This document shows positions 46,404-56,320 of a stretch of 64,000 bases of DNA, one piece after another. Numbering within the stretch: the first letter of the stretch is position 1; each line of letters opens with the position of its first letter. The DNA is from Poritiphilus flavus (GTDB lineage Bacteria; Bacteroidota; Bacteroidia; Flavobacteriales; Flavobacteriaceae), in the NCBI RefSeq assembly GCF_009901585.1, contig NZ_WXYO01000003.1, forward strand, positions 248,001-312,000, in the 5' to 3' direction. A program made the translations under genes and the position numbers. The notes below the pieces were generated by a model that worked only from the letters and a program-made list of their open reading frames with translations, searched no databases and was not told where the DNA came from.

Positions 46404-46510
46404 CTTTTCGCAACCAATTGGTCATTGCTTTTTTTCAACTATACGTTTATCCATGGCTACGTACTAGGCTAAGGCTAAAAGTACGCCAACAAGGACTATC
46501 TCTCTCCCAC

Positions 46511-48964
46511 CTAATTCACCATAAAGAGGGCATTGGCAAAAAAGAGTTTCCCATTCTCCCAAAAACCTCTGAAAAGAGGGTTGTCTACCATGTAAACCAC
46601 CTGCCCTTGCCCGTATTCTTCAACCCCAAAAACCAGGGTCTTCTCCATTTTCTTCTGGGCTTCACTACCAGCAAAACCGGCCACTGGTGAAGTGTCATTC
46701 TCAATATAGGCCACTGTGCCGTCTTTGAGGTAATCAAAGCTTTGGTTCCCGAGTTTTAAGCTGTAATAATTATTGCCATATCCGTAGGCGAGCGGATGTG
46801 TGGAATCTACCTTTGTTTTAAAAATGGCCCCGGTTATCGCGTCCTTGATCTGTTCTCGGGGAGTCTTGTCGTACTGCTTAACCTTGGTTTCGCTACTGTC
46901 CTTGGCAGATTCCTTTTCCGTAATGCCAAACCCCTTTTCACCGTCTATACTTTTGATCGCTCTTCCCATGGCGATGAGTTTTCCGCCATTAGCCACCCAG
47001 TCCTTTAGCTGTTCAAGATAGTCTTCATCCAGTAGTTCGCTATATCCCCAACCTCCCGGCAATACCAGGATGTCATAAGCAGAAAGGTCCACCTCTTTGA
47101 TATAGCTCGCATCCAGTACGCTGATGGGGTAGCGCAATTGCCGTTCAAAAAAGTGCCAGATTTCTCCGAAGCGAAGGGTAGAGGTAGGATCACCTGATAA
47201 GACCGCTATTTTGGCTTTGGGGATCATTTGAACCCAGGAGGATCCGAAATCTTTTCCGCTCTCTACAAAACCGGTCGCGGCAGCGGTAAGAGGCTTGCCG
47301 TGCTCCCTGGATGTTGTCATTAACTGTTGAACGAAATCCGTAATGTTTTGATTATCTCCCTTTGTAATGATCAAACTACCCCGGGCGTATTTCTTTCCGT
47401 CCAGGGTGAATGGTTTCTTTGCAAATCGCACCCGGATCCCTTTTTGCAGCAAATCTGCCAGAAATCTGGCATCCGTCATACTATTCCAGTCTCCGAGGTA
47501 GGCATAGGCATTAGGGTCCAGGTTGCTCTGGCCGGAAGTGGTCTTTTGGAATTCGCCGCCGCTCACAAGGCTCTCAGAGGCAATGGCATTAAGTCCATAT
47601 GCAAATGGGAGTGACCAGGCCGTTATATCGTAGGTCAGCGAGTCGCTGAGCTTGGCATTAGGTTCAAAAAGTACTTTTACCAGGGTTCCTTTGGTTTGGT
47701 TAGTGGAAACTATAAGGCTGTTATCTCCGGTCCGGGCACTTCCGTTTCTACCCGTCTGGTAATTATAGCCTTTAACGGTGCCACCTGTACCTGAACTGTA
47801 TTTTATCTGGTGCTTGTCCAGAAGCGATGTAAGCGCCAGCATATTGTCTGCCTCTCCGTTAAGCACGTAACTTTTGTATTTGTAGTTCTTGTTTCTATAG
47901 AATTTTTTGAACTCTTCGTTAAGCTTTTCGACATTATTGGCGGCTACCTCTACCGTAGAAAGCCCGGTGGTATGATGATGGGCTATCCTGTCATTTAGAG
48001 TTAAGGTATCGCCGATCTTCATTTTTATACCAAGTCCGGCCCTGCCGCTGCCTCCCTGCTCATAGGTCATACCTATGGATCCATTATAGGTAGGGTAAGT
48101 GTCCCCATAACTGGGGTAGAAAAGGTCAAAAACCTCCTTGGTAAAATAGAACCATCCATTGGCATCGAAGTATCTCGCATGGTTTTTTCCAATGGTTTCC
48201 TGGAAATCCCGCTGGAAATCTGTTATCACCTCGTGAAAGGGCTCCGCAGCAGGGGCGAAATAATAAGGATTGTCCACGCCTTGTTCGTGAAAATCAACGT
48301 GTACATGAGGTAGCCACTTGTTGAATTTCTTCAAACGCTGCCTGCTTTCAAGTTGTGTGAGCCAGGCCCAGTCACGGTTGAGGTCGAACATATAGTGATT
48401 GCTTCTGCCGCTCCACCACCCCTCGTGGTGTTCCTTGCTGTTCGGGTCTACATTATACGGACTGTTTTTGTATTGATTGTACCAGTTTACATAGCGGTCT
48501 CTTCCGTCTGGATTGATACAGGGGTCTATGATAACCACTGTATTTTCAAGGTAGGAACTCTTATTGGTCAACAGCTCGTAAATGGTCTGCATAGATGCTT
48601 CTGTACTTACACTTTCATTACCGTGTACATTATAGCTTAGCCAGACAATAGCCTTTGTGGAATTACTTTCACCAGAGGTACTTTTAAGATGTTCCTCGCG
48701 AATAGATTCCAGATCATTGATATTTTGGGAGGTTGATACATAAGCGATCATCAACCTCCTACCCTCATTGCTCTTGCCGTATTCTTCAAGCTTTACCCGG
48801 TCTGCAGCGGCCTGGGAGAGGTACTCATAATAGTCTACCACCTGGTGATGCCGGGTAAAGCGCGAACCGAGTTCGTATCCGAGAAATTCAGATGGGGACT
48901 TGAGCTCCTGGGCATTCAAAAAGATCGTAAAAACAAGTGCTATTACAGAGAGGGTCTGTCTCAT
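46511..48964 (-). CDS. Secreted M14-family zinc carboxypeptidase
   Basis: 817 residues with a signal peptide (MRQTLSVIALVFTIFLNAQ). Zinc ligands lie in HGNES (His114, Glu117) and DFHEQG (His226); the catalytic Glu is in TYEQGG (about 302). INPDGRDRYVNW and FDLNRDWAWLTQLESR are further family blocks. The C-terminal half (from about 400) has a GATase-like region (AYDILVLPGGWGYSELLDEDYLEQL), frequent in large Bacteroidota M14 proteins. It probably degrades extracellular peptides. Single gene. Confidence 0.93.
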   Translation of the reverse strand: MRQTLSVIALVFTIFLNAQELKSPSEFLGYELGSRFTRHHQVVDYYEYLSQAAADRVKLEEYGKSNEGRRLMIAYVSTSQNINDLESIREEHLKSTSGESNSTKAIVWLSYNVHGNESVSTEASMQTIYELLTNKSSYLENTVVIIDPCINPDGRDRYVNWYNQYKNSPYNVDPNSKEHHEGWWSGRSNHYMFDLNRDWAWLTQLESRQRLKKFNKWLPHVHVDFHEQGVDNPYYFAPAAEPFHEVITDFQRDFQETIGKNHARYFDANGWFYFTKEVFDLFYPSYGDTYPTYNGSIGMTYEQGGSGRAGLGIKMKIGDTLTLNDRIAHHHTTGLSTVEVAANNVEKLNEEFKKFYRNKNYKYKSYVLNGEADNMLALTSLLDKHQIKYSSGTGGTVKGYNYQTGRNGSARTGDNSLIVSTNQTKGTLVKVLFEPNAKLSDSLTYDITAWSLPFAYGLNAIASESLVSGGEFQKTTSGQSNLDPNAYAYLGDWNSMTDARFLADLLQKGIRVRFAKKPFTLDGKKYARGSLIITKGDNQNITDFVQQLMTTSREHGKPLTAAATGFVESGKDFGSSWVQMIPKAKIAVLSGDPTSTLRFGEIWHFFERQLRYPISVLDASYIKEVDLSAYDILVLPGGWGYSELLDEDYLEQLKDWVANGGKLIAMGRAIKSIDGEKGFGITEKESAKDSSETKVKQYDKTPREQIKDAITGAIFKTKVDSTHPLAYGYGNNYYSLKLGNQSFDYLKDGTVAYIENDTSPVAGFAGSEAQKKMEKTLVFGVEEYGQGQVVYMVDNPLFRGFWENGKLFFANALFMVN

Positions 48965-49101
48965 ATACTTTGATTTGTCTGGTGATTCGCCAAATCTAAG
49001 GAATAATGACGAGTTTTCGCTTTTCGCGGCAGTTTGAATCCGATGGTCCGGTGAGTTTGGGTAATTAACGTATTTTTAGGAGAAGAAAAACCCAGGAATT
49101 T

Positions 49102-49109
49102 TATCTTTG
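49102..49109 (+). promoter_or_regulatory. -7 box of the bshC promoter
   Basis: TATCTTTG, an exact TAnnTTTG match, 20 nt before the bshC ATG. Confidence 0.45.
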
Positions 49110-49129
49110 GTCGGATTTTATTTCTTCAG

Positions 49130-50731
49130 ATGGAAGTTGATTGTATTTCTTTTAGGCAAACCGGATACTTTTCAAATTTGATTTGTGATTATCTCTCCGA
49201 AAAAGAAAACCTGAAACCTTTTTATCACAGATTTCCCAATCTGGAAGCTTTCCAAAAACAAATACAGGAGAAACAGCAAACGTTTCCCCTGGAAAATCGC
49301 AGCGTGCTTGCCAGGGTTTTAGAGGAGCAGTATGCCGGAATGGACATCTCCAAAAAGACCAAAAGTAATATAGCCCTCCTGAGGGATGAACTTACCTTTA
49401 CGGTGGTCACAGGACATCAGTTGAACCTCTTTACCGGGCCGCTTTACTTTTTATACAAAATCGTATCTACGATAAAGCTTACGGAAGCCCTCAAAAAAGC
49501 TTATCCTCAATATCACTTTGTTCCGGTCTATTGGATGGCTACCGAGGATCACGATTTTGAAGAGATCAATTACTTCAATTTTCGGGGTAAAAAGCTTCAA
49601 TGGAGTAAGGATGCCTCCGGCGCAGTTGGAAAACTGGACACGGAAGGGCTGGACCAGGTGTTAGAGGCTTTTACTCAGATACTGGAACCTGGAAAAAACT
49701 CAGATAGCCTGAAAGCACTTTTTGAACAGGCCTACTTAGAGAATAACGATCTGAGCTCCGCTACCCGATATCTGGCTAATGAACTTTTTAAACCCTACGG
49801 CCTGGTGATCCTGGATGCAGACGATCACCGTTTGAAAACCTTGCTTACACCTTATATCAAAAAGGATATTCTTGAGAATTCCTCCTTTACAAAAGTTACC
49901 GAAGCGATTGCCGAACTCAGGGAACTGGACGGTCAGTACAATATCCAGGTAAACCCCAGGGAGATCAATTATTTCTACCTGCAAGATGGATTGAGGGAGC
50001 GTATTGTGGAGAAAGACGGAAAATATCAGGTGCTGAATACGGAGCTTGAATTTAGCAGGGAGCAATTGGTAGAAACCATAGATTCGCGACCTGAACGGTT
50101 TTCTCCCAATGTGATCACCAGACCTTTGTATCAGGAGGTGATCTTACCGAATCTCTGCTATATTGGCGGTGGAGGAGAACTGGCCTATTGGCTGGAACTT
50201 AAATCTTCCTTTGAGGCTTTGGAAATTCCCTTCCCAATCCTGCTTTTGCGTAATTCGGCGGTGCTGCTCTCCGAAAAACAAGGGAGAAAAATGGAGAAAC
50301 TGGGATTAAAAGCCAGCGATCTGTTCCTAAAACAAAGCAGCTTTATAAACAAGAAGATCAGGGAGATCTCCAATATTGAGATCGATTTTAGCCCACAGAA
50401 GCAGTTGTTGGAAGAGCATTTTGAAAGCCTATACGAGCTTGCAGAGCAAACGGACCCTTCTTTTTTGGGTGCAGTCAAGGCACAGGAAGTCAAACAGAAA
50501 AAAGGTCTGGACCATCTGGAAAAACGTCTTTTAAAGGCCCAGAAAAGAAAGCTAAAAGACCAGGTGATCCGTATGACAGATCTGCAAAACGACCTCTTTC
50601 CGAATCAGAGTCTTCAGGAGCGAAACCAGAATTTTTCTGAATTGTACCTGCAGTTGGGAGATGATCTGATCCCTTTCCTAATGAAAGCGCTGGACCCGCT
50701 TCAACTTGAGTTTTTGATCGCCAAATACTGA
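49130..50731 (+). CDS. bshC: Bacillithiol biosynthesis cysteine-adding enzyme
   Basis: 533 residues. Last step of bacillithiol synthesis, adding Cys to GlcN-malate. Family blocks are VVTGHQLNLFTGPLYFLYKI, HFVPVYWMATEDHDFEEINYF, NVITRPLYQEVILPNLCYIGGGGELAYWLELK and the C-terminal coiled coil (DHLEKRLLKAQKRKLKDQVIRMTDLQ). A full-length gene indicates that this organism uses bacillithiol as its main low-molecular-weight thiol. bshA and bshB are not in the window. Next gene starts 59 nt downstream with its own promoter. Confidence 0.95.
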   Translation: MEVDCISFRQTGYFSNLICDYLSEKENLKPFYHRFPNLEAFQKQIQEKQQTFPLENRSVLARVLEEQYAGMDISKKTKSNIALLRDELTFTVVTGHQLNLFTGPLYFLYKIVSTIKLTEALKKAYPQYHFVPVYWMATEDHDFEEINYFNFRGKKLQWSKDASGAVGKLDTEGLDQVLEAFTQILEPGKNSDSLKALFEQAYLENNDLSSATRYLANELFKPYGLVILDADDHRLKTLLTPYIKKDILENSSFTKVTEAIAELRELDGQYNIQVNPREINYFYLQDGLRERIVEKDGKYQVLNTELEFSREQLVETIDSRPERFSPNVITRPLYQEVILPNLCYIGGGGELAYWLELKSSFEALEIPFPILLLRNSAVLLSEKQGRKMEKLGLKASDLFLKQSSFINKKIREISNIEIDFSPQKQLLEEHFESLYELAEQTDPSFLGAVKAQEVKQKKGLDHLEKRLLKAQKRKLKDQVIRMTDLQNDLFPNQSLQERNQNFSELYLQLGDDLIPFLMKALDPLQLEFLIAKY

Positions 50732-50767
50732 GAGCTGCGAGCAGGGATCTATTTCCCTTTTCTACCC

Positions 50768-50775
50768 TACTTTTG
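50768..50775 (+). promoter_or_regulatory. -7 box before the PLP decarboxylase gene
   Basis: TACTTTTG matches TAnnTTTG. It would start transcription near 50782, so the in-frame TTG at 50773 cannot be the start and the ATG at 50791 is preferred. Confidence 0.5.
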
Positions 50776-50790
50776 TCAAAAATTATCCTG

Positions 50791-52161
50791 ATGCACAATA
50801 TCGATATTGCCTTGGTGGAAATGACATTGGATGTCATGAAATACGCTATCAACCGTATCACCAATACTTCTCCCGAACTGGGAAAACCTGAAAAAGCGGA
50901 AACCTTAAAGGAAAAGGTGGGAGATACCGTAACTCCGGAAGGGATAGGAGGGGAGAAGGCCTTTCAGTTATTCCGGGATGTACTGGTAAAGGCCACCGTT
51001 CCCATAGATCATCCCAGGCATTTGGCTTTTGTGCCTGCCGCGCCAACACGGGCTGCCGTGATGTTTGACCTGGTTACTTCCGCTTCCAGTATTCACGGAG
51101 CTTACTGGATGGAAGGAGCAGGAGGGATCTTTTGTGAGAACGAGGCGATGAACTGGCTGGTTTCCCTTACCGGAATGCCCGAAGGCGCATTTGGAGTATT
51201 TACCAGCGGGGGTACGGCTGCGAATTTATCTGCCATGGTCACAGCCAGGGAGTACTGGAGGCGCCGGGCCGAAAACCGGAATAGAAAAGGGCTGATCATC
51301 ACTTCAGTGGGAGCTCACTCTTCTATAAAAGCTATGGCAAAGGTCATTGATGCGGATGTTTTGCTCGTGGAAGTGGAAGATCTGATGACGGCCGGGCATT
51401 TAAAGGCAAAGATAGCATCACTTTCATCGGAACAACGCCAGAGACTTTTTGCGGTGGTCGCCACAGGTGGCACTACCAATGCAGGGATAGTAGATGACCT
51501 GGAAAGCATTGCCGGGATCTGCCGCGAACAAAAACTTTGGTTTCACGTGGATGCCGCGTACGGCGGGGGAGCGCTGGTGGCAGACTCGGTGAGATCCCTG
51601 TTTAAAGGAATTGAACAGGCGGATAGTATTACCATAGACCCTCATAAATGGCTGTTTTCGCCTTACGATTGCGGTACCGTGATTTACCGGGATCCGGAAT
51701 TAGCAAGAGAAGCGCATGAACAGGAAGGATCTTATCTGGAGATATTTAAGGACGAGGGAGCCCGGGGTTTTAATCCGGCAGACTATCAGATACAACTAAC
51801 CCGAAGGCTGCGCGGCCTACCGCTGTGGTTTTCCCTGGCAACCCATGGAACTGACCGCTATAAATGGGCGGTTGAACGGGGGATTGAGCTGGCCAATCTG
51901 GCCGGGAAAATGATAACGGAAGACCCCAAGCTGGAACTCGTAAGACCTCCGAGCCTGTCTTGTGTGCTTTTCAGGCGTAAGGGCTGGCAGGAAGCGCAAT
52001 ACAAAGATTGGACATTTAAGAATCACCGCGACGGACTGGCACTTGTAGCCCCCACTAAATGGAAAACCAGGGATGCGGTGGAGACTGTGGCCAGATTTTG
52101 CTTTATCAATCCGGATACCACTGAAGAAGATATAAGGATAATCCTGGATACTATGAGCTAA
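50791..52161 (+). CDS. Pyridoxal-phosphate-dependent amino-acid decarboxylase
   Basis: 456 residues from ATG 50791. Group II decarboxylase fold: SGGTAANLSAMVTARE, ATGGTTNAGIVDDL (cofactor ring), FHVDAAYGGGAL, and the Schiff-base Lys in DPHKWLF (Lys286). The family decarboxylates aromatic amino acids, glutamate, diaminobutyrate or cysteine sulfinate; the substrate cannot be told. The gene lies between bshC and a flavin-binding PNPOx-like gene that is convergent with it (4-nt overlap). Confidence 0.9.
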   Translation: MHNIDIALVEMTLDVMKYAINRITNTSPELGKPEKAETLKEKVGDTVTPEGIGGEKAFQLFRDVLVKATVPIDHPRHLAFVPAAPTRAAVMFDLVTSASSIHGAYWMEGAGGIFCENEAMNWLVSLTGMPEGAFGVFTSGGTAANLSAMVTAREYWRRRAENRNRKGLIITSVGAHSSIKAMAKVIDADVLLVEVEDLMTAGHLKAKIASLSSEQRQRLFAVVATGGTTNAGIVDDLESIAGICREQKLWFHVDAAYGGGALVADSVRSLFKGIEQADSITIDPHKWLFSPYDCGTVIYRDPELAREAHEQEGSYLEIFKDEGARGFNPADYQIQLTRRLRGLPLWFSLATHGTDRYKWAVERGIELANLAGKMITEDPKLELVRPPSLSCVLFRRKGWQEAQYKDWTFKNHRDGLALVAPTKWKTRDAVETVARFCFINPDTTEEDIRIILDTMS

Positions 52162-52703
52162 GGTACCAGGAATTCTCCGGTCCACAGGCCCTGATCTTTG
52201 GAGAATCGAACGCGAATATGATCCGGGTCAGACAGTCTCAGGTACTCGATCTTAAAGGGAGTCACCTCTACTACACAGAAATAATCATCTTCCTTGAGGT
52301 AATCTAAGGGCCCTTGTCCTTCAAGGGCACTGCCCGGGGCCTTACTGGTTGTGTAGTCCCTCTTTCCTCTGGGGTCTATTCCCTCCCGGTGGCGGAGATA
52401 GGTCTCAGATCCGGTGTGAACAGTGGCGAGGCCTTCCACCTTTAGTTGCAACAGCTTTTCAGGATGATAGAACAACATCCCCACTTTGCTGTTTTCTTTG
52501 ATGTGAATGATCTTTTTAGACCGTTGATCTGTATAAAAGAGAAGATCCATTTCTTCGGTAAGTTCTCGCAGAACAACGGTTCGTAGCCTTGCCATATGGT
52601 CTAAACCTACCGTACCAAGGGTAAAATAGCGGAAAGGATGCCCCTTTTTGGTAGCTCCCGACAACAATTCTTCTTTTATTTCGCTCCAGAAAACACTTGT
52701 CAT
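52158..52703 (-). CDS. Pyridoxamine 5'-phosphate oxidase-like flavoprotein
   Basis: 181 residues from ATG 52703 (MTSVFWSEIKEELLSG). The split-barrel flavin fold is seen: ARLRTVVLRELTEEMDLLFYTDQRSKKIIHIKENSKVGMLFYHPEKLLQLKVEG matches the FMN-binding strands and loops of PNPOx-type proteins, and the end DHIRVRFSK resembles the pyridoxamine oxidase end. The family includes true PdxH and general nitroreductase- or pyridoxal-related proteins; which applies is unknown. It overlaps the decarboxylase (PLP-dependent) tail-to-tail by 4 nt. Confidence 0.8.
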   Translation of the reverse strand: MTSVFWSEIKEELLSGATKKGHPFRYFTLGTVGLDHMARLRTVVLRELTEEMDLLFYTDQRSKKIIHIKENSKVGMLFYHPEKLLQLKVEGLATVHTGSETYLRHREGIDPRGKRDYTTSKAPGSALEGQGPLDYLKEDDYFCVVEVTPFKIEYLRLSDPDHIRVRFSKDQGLWTGEFLVP

Positions 52704-52904
52704 TACAGGGCTTTTCAAATAAAATTAAAAAAAAATGAAAAAATAGGTAGGGTATTTTTAATGTTAGTTGTTTTATAATCAAATGCTGCGAAAAAGGAGT
52801 ACTAAACTTCATCCTTTTGAAGCCCCAATCAAGAGGGTGAAGTTTTAAGAAAGATAATATTATTTGTGTCATAATAAGTTCATGTGTTTAGGTTGGTTTT
52901 TGAT

Positions 52905-52940
52905 TTGAAAAGCCCTGACGTTAACGGTCAGGGCTTTTTC
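52905..52940. terminator. Bidirectional terminator downstream of the third lipoprotein gene
   Basis: AAAGCCCTGAC (52909-52919) pairs with GTCAGGGCTTT (52927-52937), T-rich on both sides. It ends the minus-strand run of lipoprotein genes; about 230 nt of gap follows with nothing else. Confidence 0.75.
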
Positions 52941-52968
52941 TTTGAGATCTATTAAAAGCAAGCGGTAT

Positions 52969-55275
52969 TTAACGTCTGGCTTTAGCTCTTTGCTGTAATG
53001 CCTTTAATTCCTCAGAGGTATTACAACTTCCAAGCTCGAGCCGGGCACTTGCCACGATCTCAGAATTATTGAAGATATCAAAAGTGCCAACCTCTTTTTC
53101 TTCCCCGTTAATGACCATAAAATGGGTGTATTCTTTGGTTTCGTGATTGTACACAAACCCTACATCCCCCAACTGCTCTGTAAGTTCAGAAACACAGGCC
53201 TCCACGTTCTTTTTCAGGCCTTCCAATTCCTCCATGGTAGGGAGTTCATCAACAATAAGCTGGGCGTCAAAACGGATACCGTCCGCCTCCTGAATGTATT
53301 TTACATTATCAGCCGCTTCATTGAGTTGTGAAACTTGAGTTGAGTTGAGAATAGTGCGGTTTATTTTTATCGTTCTCTTGTTGGTTTGTTTCCACAAATT
53401 GCCGCATCCGAAGGTTTTATGACCATGGGTAATGGATACGGTAACACTCTTGTTTATTTTGTTCAGCCCGGCCAGATTCCGGAGAGCAGCTTCCAACTCT
53501 GTTCTGGTCTGGGCGTTGTCATTGGAATTGTTTACGGCGTTTTTCAGTCGGGTAAGCGCGTCCTTGTACGGTTTGACCGCGCTTTTTACTACTGCGGCAA
53601 TATTGTCACTACAGAGTTTGCGATTGTTGTCATTCAATATTTTGTTAGCCTGACTTCTTCCACTTTTAATGCCATTGTCTTCTGCAGTATTTATTTCAGC
53701 CAGGGCCCGGTCAATGATCCCCGGTAGGGCAGTTCTTAATCCTCTCAGGCTGAGCTCAAATTCGTAGTTCTCATTGGCTTTTTCCAGGTCTTCCAGGGCT
53801 TTTTCCGTGGTTTCAATAGCTTGATCGATCTGGGCCGTAACCGTCTCTGAAATACCATCAGTAAAGTTATTCGGCGCTGTGGCAATACAGCGAGTCTCGT
53901 CCTTAGTGATTATAGCTGTGGCACCCCAGACATCATCGCCGGAAACTACTTCTCCCGTCATAGTAAATTCGTTCTGAGTAAGCCTTAAAGAGCCCTGTAC
54001 ACCTTGATTTCCAGTAGGCATTTCCAATCCCAGTGAGCCGGACAGCCCCAGATCAAATGCTCCTGTTTCTTCTACATAACCATAAGCGTTTAGGTTTCCA
54101 TTGGGTTTTACAGGAATAAAGTCTGGCCACCAGGAAAGGTCTGGCTCTACCAGGCCGTTCACAAAAGCCTGTGCTTTAATGCCCTCCTTTGAGCTGGCTT
54201 CCGCTACAATAGCTGTACTGCCCTTGCCAATAGGGAAACCAAAGGAAATGATGCCCTTAATATCCGCTGAAAAGTTGATATTACCATTGATCCCGGCCCT
54301 GTAACCATATCCGATTTCAGAATTCATAGGCTCCTTTAGGTTGAAATCTACGCTGAAACCTTTGTTTTGGTAGTACAGGCCGCTGGCTTCAAGCACTTTC
54401 CAAAAAGAAAAGGTACCACCGGTAACCGATTTTGCATCAAAAGAAACAATGTTTTCAACAGGCAGGCTGGGTTCATAGACCAAATTTGCCCCGTATGAAG
54501 CGCCAAAGCTAACGCCCATTACTTCCCCATCATCTTCATTGTTTCCATTACCATCGTTGTTCCCATCTCCGTTGTTTCCGTCACCATTGTTATTTCCATC
54601 CCCGCTGTTATTTCCTAAAGCACTACCACCCAGGGAATAGAAGAACATAGGGTCGGTAAAGTCCTGTATCAGAGTAATATGGCCGCCAACCGGAACGGCA
54701 ATAGTAATGGGTTTAGTGGCATCAGGATCGTCATTGGCCCCAACGCTTACTTCAAGCGCTACCGCAATGGCGAATACAAAATAATGGCGGTCGTCTTTCA
54801 GCTTGATTTCAAAATTGCGGTTTTCGTTCAGGAATTTCCCGCTAAAGAAGCCCACGTCCGCGGAGACCGGATCCGCAATTTCAAAGTAGTTAGAAGGAGA
54901 AGGTACCTCTGCCGTACCGCTGATGCTCATCAAACTACCGTCCTCATTGAATTCCACATCAAGGTCTGCTTCATTAAAGACCACTGTTTCGCCTGATTCG
55001 GTTTCCATACTGAGCTTTCCTTCCACCATATAGCCGTTCTCAGTTTCGGTAACATTGCCCTCGGGCTTCAAATCTTCCCTGTTAAGCTCTCCGGTGATCC
55101 CTCCTGCATTGTCATTGCAGCTATCCGCACAGAGTTCAGGATTGCTGCACGGGTCTGATTTACAGGGATCGCTCCCAATGGGTTCAAAATTCGACTCGTC
55201 CTTGCTGCAGTTAAGTGTAACTGCAATGGAAAGCAAGAGAAGAAGTATTCTGGAAATTCTGATCTGTGGTTTCAT
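52969..55275 (-). CDS. Large surface lipoprotein with Asn-Gly-Asp linker, function unknown
   Basis: 768 residues from ATG 55275 (MKPQIRISRILLLLLSIAV); 16 upstream codons overlap the neighbour and are dropped. Lipobox Cys23, then SKDES. Near residue 30-55 are paired Cys (DPCKSDPCSNPELCADSC). About 220-255 is a low-complexity linker of NNGDGN units, flexible like a spacer. Beyond it lies a beta-rich body (VSFGASYGANLVYEPSL, FSFWKVLEASGLYY, GLSGSLGLEMPTGN) and a helical part (about 490-640). I cannot name a family. A CACAAAAA box sits before its ATG as in the two upstream lipoprotein genes. Predicted surface-exposed. Last gene of the locus. Confidence 0.75.
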   Translation of the reverse strand: MKPQIRISRILLLLLSIAVTLNCSKDESNFEPIGSDPCKSDPCSNPELCADSCNDNAGGITGELNREDLKPEGNVTETENGYMVEGKLSMETESGETVVFNEADLDVEFNEDGSLMSISGTAEVPSPSNYFEIADPVSADVGFFSGKFLNENRNFEIKLKDDRHYFVFAIAVALEVSVGANDDPDATKPITIAVPVGGHITLIQDFTDPMFFYSLGGSALGNNSGDGNNNGDGNNGDGNNDGNGNNEDDGEVMGVSFGASYGANLVYEPSLPVENIVSFDAKSVTGGTFSFWKVLEASGLYYQNKGFSVDFNLKEPMNSEIGYGYRAGINGNINFSADIKGIISFGFPIGKGSTAIVAEASSKEGIKAQAFVNGLVEPDLSWWPDFIPVKPNGNLNAYGYVEETGAFDLGLSGSLGLEMPTGNQGVQGSLRLTQNEFTMTGEVVSGDDVWGATAIITKDETRCIATAPNNFTDGISETVTAQIDQAIETTEKALEDLEKANENYEFELSLRGLRTALPGIIDRALAEINTAEDNGIKSGRSQANKILNDNNRKLCSDNIAAVVKSAVKPYKDALTRLKNAVNNSNDNAQTRTELEAALRNLAGLNKINKSVTVSITHGHKTFGCGNLWKQTNKRTIKINRTILNSTQVSQLNEAADNVKYIQEADGIRFDAQLIVDELPTMEELEGLKKNVEACVSELTEQLGDVGFVYNHETKEYTHFMVINGEEKEVGTFDIFNNSEIVASARLELGSCNTSEELKALQQRAKARR

Positions 55276-55281
55276 AATGGC

Positions 55282-55293
55282 GTTTTTGTGGTT
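55282..55293 (-). promoter_or_regulatory. AACCACAAAAAC box before the third lipoprotein start
   Basis: The minus-strand box AACCACAAAAAC lies 6 nt before ATG 55275. The same box lies 8 nt before the ATGs at 56312 and 60476, where a leader hairpin can pair with it. Here no upstream partner arm is seen. Confidence 0.5.
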
Positions 55294-55313
55294 AAACAAT
55301 AATTCTTTAGGAC

Positions 55314-56312
55314 CTAATCCCATTGGATCGTTGTGGTGCTCAATCCCTGATAGGCATAGGTTGATCCGCTACTGGGATCGTTCACATATTCCTCCACTTC
55401 ACCTGATTGAAAATGAAAGGCTTCTGAGGAGTCCTTTCTGGATGCACCGTTACGTGGAGCATAGTACATGGACAAATAGCCGGTAGTATTCACCGGGGAG
55501 TAATTGTATTTAAGTACAAAGAAGGCTTCTCTGTCTTCACTGGTTTTTTCAGGTAAAGGATTGCCGATCGCGGTATAGCCTTCTCTAAAACCAGTCTCAG
55601 AAATTCTCACCTTATTACCTTCGGTTACTTCAAAAACCCCTGATCCAGAGAAAAAGCGAATAGCAAACAGGTAGCTCCCTTCCGGCATAGTCGCATCTGT
55701 GACATTGGTTATAGAGAAACCGAGGGTATCGGAATTGCCGAGACTGGTTCCTATAAGGACCGGAAATGAATAATCTTCTTTTGAGGTCCCGCTATAGGAG
55801 ACATCTTCCATTTCCTCTTCCAGGCTTTCGAATTCCTCGGCGGTAATTTCTATCCAATCCCCTTGCTCGGCTGCCAGATAAGCATCCCTGGAGGTTGTAA
55901 GCAGGCCTTCAATAACGTCAACAAAATCCGTAAGGGTTATGGTAATGGTGGCTGTTAGCGATTCGCTGCCGTTTGAAACCGTGATTGTTCCGCTTACAAC
56001 AGTGTTCAGCTCGTAATCAAAAACGGATTCATCTGCTACAGAAACCTCTAAAGTGGCAGGGTCAAAGGCAAAGGCATCGCTACTCAATGTGTGGGTAAGG
56101 CTTCCCGGAAGGTCTGTAGTTAAGGAGCCGAGTATAAAACCTGCCTCCGGGTTTTCTACTATAGTGGCCTCGAGGTCACTTATAGTGTATTCTGGATCTG
56201 GATTACCGTCAGGGTCTTGCTCGTCTTCTGAATCATCGCTGCTGCAGGCTAATGCAAGGATCAGAAAGGGGAAAATGAGCCATCTTTTGCAAAGTGTTTT
56301 TTGTGTTTTCAT
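55314..56312 (-). CDS. Cadherin-like surface lipoprotein
   Basis: 332 residues from ATG 56312; the 29 extra codons upstream lie in the conserved leader. The signal peptide (MKTQKTLCKRWLIFPFLILALAC, Cys23, then SSDDSED) is closely similar to that of the cytolysin-like protein 4 kb away. About 48-130 reads as a cadherin-like repeat (ATIVENPEAGFILGSL, DAFAFDPATLEVSVADES, SGTITVSNGSESLTATITITLTD). The rest (150-332) is a beta-rich domain I do not recognise (SFPVLIGTSLGNSDTLGFSI, SYLFAIRFFSGSGVFEV). Probably surface exposed and adhesive or target-binding. The following lipoprotein gene begins 38 nt after its stop. Confidence 0.75.
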   Translation of the reverse strand: MKTQKTLCKRWLIFPFLILALACSSDDSEDEQDPDGNPDPEYTISDLEATIVENPEAGFILGSLTTDLPGSLTHTLSSDAFAFDPATLEVSVADESVFDYELNTVVSGTITVSNGSESLTATITITLTDFVDVIEGLLTTSRDAYLAAEQGDWIEITAEEFESLEEEMEDVSYSGTSKEDYSFPVLIGTSLGNSDTLGFSITNVTDATMPEGSYLFAIRFFSGSGVFEVTEGNKVRISETGFREGYTAIGNPLPEKTSEDREAFFVLKYNYSPVNTTGYLSMYYAPRNGASRKDSSEAFHFQSGEVEEYVNDPSSGSTYAYQGLSTTTIQWD

Positions 56313-56320
56313 CCTTAGCT

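Noticed and set aside
49130..52703. Bacillithiol or amine-biosynthesis operon of bshC, decarboxylase and PNPOx
   Set aside because: The decarboxylase has its own promoter and the PNPOx-like gene runs in the opposite direction, so only position links them.
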